The notes under the pieces are model-generated. The model saw only the letters and a list, made by a program, of their open reading frames with translations. It made no database searches and was not told where the DNA came from. A DNA stretch of 25,201 bases from Frankiales bacterium. Its GTDB lineage: Bacteria > Actinomycetota > Actinomycetes > Mycobacteriales > SCTD01. This document shows, piece by piece, positions 21,956 to 25,201 of the stretch; position 1 is the first letter of the stretch; the number at the start of each line of letters is the position of its first letter. The position numbers and the translations under genes were made by a program. Location of the stretch: the NCBI GenBank assembly GCA_025464795.1, contig JAODNB010000106.1, forward strand, positions 1 through 25,201. The letters run 5' to 3'.

Positions 21956-22896
21956 GCAGCCTGTCGTTCCTCGAGCCCTCTCGGCTGTGGCTGCTGCTGG
22001 GCGTCGCCGGCCTGGTCGTCGTCTACTTCTGGCAGCAGCACCGCAACCGCGCCATCGCGTCCCGGTTCACCGACGCGGAACTGCGTGCCTCGGTCATGCC
22101 CCCCTCCCTGAGCTGGCGCAAGCACGTGACTGCCGCGCTGCTGCTGGTGTCCCTGACGGGCATGACCGCAGCCTGGGCCAAGCCCACCGCCCAGGTGAAG
22201 GTGGCCCGCGAGAAGTCGACCGTCGTCGTCGCGATGGACGTCTCCGCCTCCATGCATGCCACCGACGTCTCCCCGAACCGGCTGGCTGCTGCCAAGAGCG
22301 CTGCCACAGCCTTCGTCAGCGACCTCCCTGGCAGCATCACCGTTGGGCTTGTCGCCTTCTCGAACAACGCCACCCTGGTCGTCCCGCCGACCACGAACCA
22401 CCAGCTCGTCGTCGACGGCCTCAGAGCTCTCCAGGTCGTGGGCGGCACCGCGATCGGCGACGCCGTGCAGGCCTCTCTCAACGCGATCAGCTCCGCCACC
22501 AAAGCAGGCGTCAAGCCGCACATCGTGCTGCTGTCCGACGGCGCCAACACGACCGGCCAGTCCGTCAGCGACGCGGAAGCACAAGCAGCATCAGCAAAGG
22601 TCCCCGTCACCACGATCGCCTACGGCACCGACACCGGCACCGTGACCGTCGGCGACCGGACCGTGCCCGTACCCGTCGACAAAGCGGCCCTGCAGGAGCT
22701 CGCCTCAACCACGAGCGGGCAGTACTACGACGCGGCCTCCGCAACTGAGCTCAAGGCCGTCTACGCCGACATCTCCGCCAAGGTCGGCGTGAAGACCGTC
22801 CGGCACGAGATCACTACCAGCCTCGCCGGCATCGCACTACTGGCAGGACTCGCCGCCGGCGGCGCCTCCTTCCTCTGGGGAACCCGGCTCGTCTGA
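21952..22896 (+). CDS. Membrane-anchored VWA-domain protein, copy 2 (paralogue of copy 1)
   Basis: This 314-residue protein has the same architecture as the gene product at 20069: helices at about 11-27, 57-75 and near 290-310, with a VWA domain between. Its metal site is DVSAS (96-100), VGGTAIGDA and LLSDGANTT. More than half of the residues match copy 1 throughout, including the SWRKH block, the VPVTTI(G/A)YGTD segment, VPVDK and the GTRL ending, so a duplication is clear. The ATG overlaps the DUF58 stop by 4 bases and has GGAG upstream. Differences concentrate in the loop after DVSxSM and in the YGTD loop, which may change the partner or metal preference. It is last in the operon. Confidence 0.92.
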   Translation: MSSLSFLEPSRLWLLLGVAGLVVVYFWQQHRNRAIASRFTDAELRASVMPPSLSWRKHVTAALLLVSLTGMTAAWAKPTAQVKVAREKSTVVVAMDVSASMHATDVSPNRLAAAKSAATAFVSDLPGSITVGLVAFSNNATLVVPPTTNHQLVVDGLRALQVVGGTAIGDAVQASLNAISSATKAGVKPHIVLLSDGANTTGQSVSDAEAQAASAKVPVTTIAYGTDTGTVTVGDRTVPVPVDKAALQELASTTSGQYYDAASATELKAVYADISAKVGVKTVRHEITTSLAGIALLAGLAAGGASFLWGTRLV

Positions 22897-22959
22897 GATC
22901 CCTGGTCCAGCTCCGCTTCCCCGTCGACTCTCGTGAGCGGTCCGCCGCGAAGCCCGATC

Positions 22960-23745
22960 TCACACCGGGTGGTCGGACGCAGCGATGAGGTGGAAGCTGC
23001 TCGTGCGGACTTCCGTCTTGTCGTCGTAGACGACGAGGGCGTGGTGTCCAGGCAGGCTGTCGAGCCAGGTCAGCGCCGGCGAGCCCATCGCCATAGCGGC
23101 GGTGGCGAAGACGTCCGCCTGCTCGACCGAGGGGCCGATCACGGTGACGCTGGCGAGCCCGTGGCGAATGCTCCCGGTGCGTGGGTTGACGATGTGGTCA
23201 CCGCGTTCGCTCGTGCCGGACGTCGCGACGGCGAGGTCGCGGCCGGTCACGACGGTCAGGAGCTTGCTTCGGTCGTGCGGGTCGCTGATGCCCACCCGCC
23301 ACGGCTGACCGGGCGCCGACTCGCCGGCCAGCTGCATGTCCCCGCCGCCGTTGACGGCGTGGTTGGAGCTGCCGTGCTGCCGCAGCAGCTGACTGGCCTG
23401 CTCGATGGCCCACCCCTTCACGAGGCCGCTGGGGTCCAGGCCACCGGGGAGGTAGGCGGTGAAGTACTGGTCGGTCTGCTCCTCGTAGTCCCGGCAGCGG
23501 TCGAGGATCGAGCGGACAAGGGGATCGGCGGCCTCGATCGTGAGCCGGCCGTCGCGCAGACGGCTGATCTCGCTGTCGGGCTTGTAGGTGCTGAAGAGCC
23601 CGTCCACGCGGTGCAGCCAGGCGACGACGTCGGCGATGGCCGCGTCCCACTGCCCGGGGTCGCGGACCGCGATCGAGAAGACCGTGCCCATGACGTGCTC
23701 GACGTGGGTGGCTGCCGCCGGCTCGGGGCCGGTGGGTGTCGTCAT
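22960..23745 (-). CDS. apbE: FAD:protein FMN transferase (ApbE)
   Basis: ApbE uses FAD and Mg to attach FMN covalently to a Thr or Ser in target proteins. Family elements in order are VMGTVFSI (18-25), FSTYKPDSEISRL (51-63), DPSGLVKGWA (104-113), VNGGGDM (131-137), then SGTSERGDHIVNPRTG and ADVFATAAMAMG, all at expected places. The length of 261 residues is at the short end. The ATG at 23743-23745 has AAGG upstream. The N-terminus (MTTPTGPEPAAATHVE) is not a signal peptide or lipobox, so the enzyme looks cytosolic, whereas its likely target is exported. It begins 3 bases after the FMN-binding protein gene's stop, which strongly suggests that protein is the substrate. Confidence 0.94.
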   Translation of the reverse strand: MTTPTGPEPAAATHVEHVMGTVFSIAVRDPGQWDAAIADVVAWLHRVDGLFSTYKPDSEISRLRDGRLTIEAADPLVRSILDRCRDYEEQTDQYFTAYLPGGLDPSGLVKGWAIEQASQLLRQHGSSNHAVNGGGDMQLAGESAPGQPWRVGISDPHDRSKLLTVVTGRDLAVATSGTSERGDHIVNPRTGSIRHGLASVTVIGPSVEQADVFATAAMAMGSPALTWLDSLPGHHALVVYDDKTEVRTSSFHLIAASDHPV

Positions 23746-23748
23746 GGA

Positions 23749-24201
23749 TCAGACCTTGTTCAGGGCGCTCTGCAGAGACTGGATGTAGCCGTTGCTGGTG
23801 TAGGTGGCGCCGGAGACCATGTCGATGCTCGCACTGTTCGCCGTGACCGTCTCCTGCTGCAGGGTCGGCACCGCGTAGGAGTTGATCTCCTGGTCCCGAC
23901 CGTTGCTCTGGGGGTAGACGACAGCCACAGCGGAGGTGATCTTCCCGCTCGTGACGGTGATCTTCACCTGGACCGGCCCCCACCTCGTGTCGACCGAGTC
24001 GCCGGTGACGGTCTTGGTCACTGCCGACGTCACCGCCTTCGGGGTGGTGGTCGTGGTCGTGCTGCTCGCTGACGCTGCGGGAGTGGCCGGCGCGACTTCG
24101 GACGCGGCGGCGCCGGCGGGCACCACGGCGTGGGTCTTGAACGACAGCAGCATCACCAGTCCGGTGACGGTGCTGACGACGGCAAGCAGGACGCGACGCA
24201 T
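23749..24201 (-). CDS. Exported FMN-binding-domain protein with ApbE flavinylation motif
   Basis: This 150-residue protein carries covalently bound FMN as an electron carrier outside the membrane. ATG 24199-24201 has GAAAGG upstream. Residues 1-24 are a signal peptide or signal anchor (MRRVLLAVVSTVTGLVMLLS). A Thr/Ala/Pro-rich linker of about 35 residues (ending STTTTTTPKAV) follows, then the compact FMN-binding domain (GPVQVKITVTSGKI, then VYPQSNGRDQEINSYAVPTLQQETV). The target motif is DMVSGAT (127-133), so Thr133 is the predicted attachment point, and SNGYIQSLQSAL closes the domain. A pair of arginines is near the start, but the twin-arginine consensus is not met. Its neighbours are the ferric-reductase-like protein upstream and ApbE downstream; the three should be one electron-transfer unit. 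Confidence 0.92.
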   Translation of the reverse strand: MRRVLLAVVSTVTGLVMLLSFKTHAVVPAGAAASEVAPATPAASASSTTTTTTPKAVTSAVTKTVTGDSVDTRWGPVQVKITVTSGKITSAVAVVYPQSNGRDQEINSYAVPTLQQETVTANSASIDMVSGATYTSNGYIQSLQSALNKV

Positions 24202-24223
24202 GGTGAGAGGCCTTTCAGAGGGT

Positions 24224-24243
24224 GATGAGGTGGGATGAGGTGG
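24224..24243. repeat. Tandem 10-base direct repeat
   Basis: GATGAGGTGG is present twice in a row in the 46-base gap between the ferric-reductase-like gene and the FMN-binding protein gene. On the minus strand it reads CCACCTCATC. It is either a small slippage duplication or a site used for spacing; no function is evident. Confidence 0.5.
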
Positions 24244-24247
24244 AAGG

Positions 24248-25201
24248 TCAGAACGCGAAGGACTCGTGATGGATGCGCTGCTGGGGCACGCCGGCCTGGC
24301 GCAGGGCACGGACCGCCGAGGCAGTCATGCCGTCCGGGCCACACAGGTAGACGTCGTGCTGTGCCACGTCGGGAAGCACCGCCTTCAGGGACGTGGCACT
24401 CAACGGGTCCCCTCCGAGCTCGGCGCGCCGCCCGGTGACGATGTGCAGGTTCGCGCCCCGCTGGGCGGCGATCTCACGCAGCTCCTCGGTGAACACCACG
24501 TCCTTCGCGGCACTCGACCGGTAGACGAGCGTGAGATCCCCCGGCGCGGCAGGAAGAGTCTCGAACAGGGCCCGCAGCGGCGTGATCCCCACCCCACCGG
24601 CCACCAGCAGCACCTTGCGCTGGGTCCGCAGCTCGGCGGTCATCGCGCCGTAGGGACCCTCGGTGAAGATGCGGGTGCCGGGCTCGAGGTGCGCGAGCGA
24701 CCTGCTGTGCTCGCCAAGGTCCTTCACGGTGATCCTCATCGTCGTGGCACTCACCGGGGCAGACAGCGAGTACGGAGAGGACACCCACCACAGCTCGCGG
24801 GTCAGGAACCGCCACCGGAAGAACTGGCCCGACTGGGCCTGCAGCTCCTGCAGGTGCCGGCCGCGGACGACGACGCTCACCACTCCTTCAGCCTCGACCT
24901 GCACCGAGTCGACCCGAAGGTGGTGGCGGCGGAACTGCACGACAGGGATGACGAAGCGGTACCAGGTGATCGCAGCACCGACCGCTGCGTACATGGCCCC
25001 CCACACCCAGCGAGCCAGGCCGTTGTCGACGAACTCCGCACCTGTGGCGAACTGGTGGCTGAAGGCCAGCGCGATCGCCAGGTAGGTGTAGAAGTGCAGG
25101 TAGAACCAGGTCTCGTACGTCAGGCGCTTGCGGGCCGCGCGTGCTGAGGTGATCCCCACGCCGACCAGGAGCAGCCCCGCGACGCTGGCCATCAGGACGT
25201 C
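24248..25201 (-). CDS. Ferric-reductase-like transmembrane flavocytochrome, C-terminal part, truncated by window end
   Basis: This protein combines a haem-binding transmembrane part with a ferredoxin-NADP reductase-like domain. Only the last 317 residues are in view; the N-terminal helices are beyond the window. In the visible part, YLHFYTYLAIALAFSHQ gives a His-x12-His pair typical of haem ligands in the fifth helix of ferric reductases, and a further helix follows. The soluble domain has a flavin site (GQFFRWRF and SSPYSLSAP), then the nicotinamide site (VAGGVGITPLRALFE), LVYRSS and YLCGPDGM, ending in HHESFAF. NAD(P)H electrons would go via FAD and haem to the flavinylated external protein encoded next, 46 bases downstream. 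A Met at 25190-25192 is internal to the protein, because the frame continues past it. Confidence 0.92.
   Translation of the reverse strand, partial: DVLMASVAGLLLVGVGITSARAARKRLTYETWFYLHFYTYLAIALAFSHQFATGAEFVDNGLARWVWGAMYAAVGAAITWYRFVIPVVQFRRHHLRVDSVQVEAEGVVSVVVRGRHLQELQAQSGQFFRWRFLTRELWWVSSPYSLSAPVSATTMRITVKDLGEHSRSLAHLEPGTRIFTEGPYGAMTAELRTQRKVLLVAGGVGITPLRALFETLPAAPGDLTLVYRSSAAKDVVFTEELREIAAQRGANLHIVTGRRAELGGDPLSATSLKAVLPDVAQHDVYLCGPDGMTASAVRALRQAGVPQQRIHHESFAF

Noticed and set aside
22894..22962. TGAGATC...GATCTCA inverted repeat spanning two convergent stop codons
   Set aside because: Only 7 bp with a 55-base gap, and part of each arm is fixed by the stop codons. It is too weak to call a bidirectional terminator.
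1..25201. Mobile elements, tRNA genes, CRISPR arrays, phage or toxin-antitoxin modules
   Set aside because: I looked for transposase or integrase motifs, terminal repeats, tRNA-like ends, regularly spaced repeats and low-GC blocks, and saw none.

Overview
The window is uniformly GC-rich with strong G/C third-position bias. It uses many GTG starts and 4-base GTGA/ATGA gene overlaps. The families present (DUF6131 micro-membrane protein, deazaflavin/F420-type nitroreductase, GT87 membrane glycosyltransferase, FMN-binding glutamate-synthase paralogue) point to a high-GC Actinomycetota chromosome. I cannot name the genus. I see no tRNA, rRNA, CRISPR array, insertion sequence, phage gene or low-GC island. 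No stretch over about 300 bases lacks a gene.

Layout, left to right. (1) 1-515, minus: the N-terminal third of a class A penicillin-binding protein, cut by the window edge. It is followed upstream by a pair of hairpins and a 48-residue DUF6131 membrane protein. (2) 839-7108, minus: a four-gene unit reading DppC-type permease, peptide-type binding lipoprotein, DppB-type permease, GH2 beta-mannosidase. It has a candidate promoter at 7136-7164 and a 14-bp stem-loop after the binding-protein gene. No transporter ATPase is in view. (3) 7199-9871: a deazaflavin-dependent oxidoreductase (minus), three small uncharacterised plus-strand genes, and a GT87-like membrane glycosyltransferase (minus) that looks leaderless. 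(4) 9938-13832, plus: a secreted/anchored protein with a GGGGDx-repeat tail, a DUF72 protein, a patatin-like phospholipase and a PlsC-like acyltransferase, joined by 4-base overlaps or a short gap. (5) 13853-18139: an extradiol LigB-type dioxygenase (minus), diverging from a two-gene plus operon. That operon encodes a membrane-anchored FMN/[3Fe-4S] glutamate-synthase-like protein and a quinone-type pyruvate oxidase. (6) 18192-18843: two small proteins of unknown function. (7) 19054-22896, plus: MoxR ATPase, VWA protein, DUF58 protein, second VWA protein, preceded by a regulatory-looking region rich in inverted and direct repeats. (8) 22960-25201, minus: a ferric-reductase-like flavocytochrome (cut by the window end), an extracytoplasmic FMN-binding protein with an SGAT flavinylation motif, and the ApbE flavin transferase.

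How the genes work together. Region 8 forms a coherent transmembrane electron path: cytosolic NAD(P)H to FAD to haem to a covalently bound external FMN. Region 7 is a MoxR-type chaperone ATPase with metal-binding VWA partners. The two VWA genes are clear duplicates flanking DUF58. Region 4 pairs a lipid hydrolase with an acyltransferase, but the acyltransferase has lost the Asp of its HX4D motif. Region 2 couples an oligopeptide/oligosaccharide-class importer to a mannoside hydrolase.

I did not find a wholly new system. The most interesting leads are the structured leader and repeat array at 18844-19000, the active-site change at 13206-13208, the signal-less ApbE beside an exported substrate, the glutamate-synthase-like/pyruvate-oxidase pair with its four-codon leader cistron, and the ATPase-less transporter/mannosidase operon.
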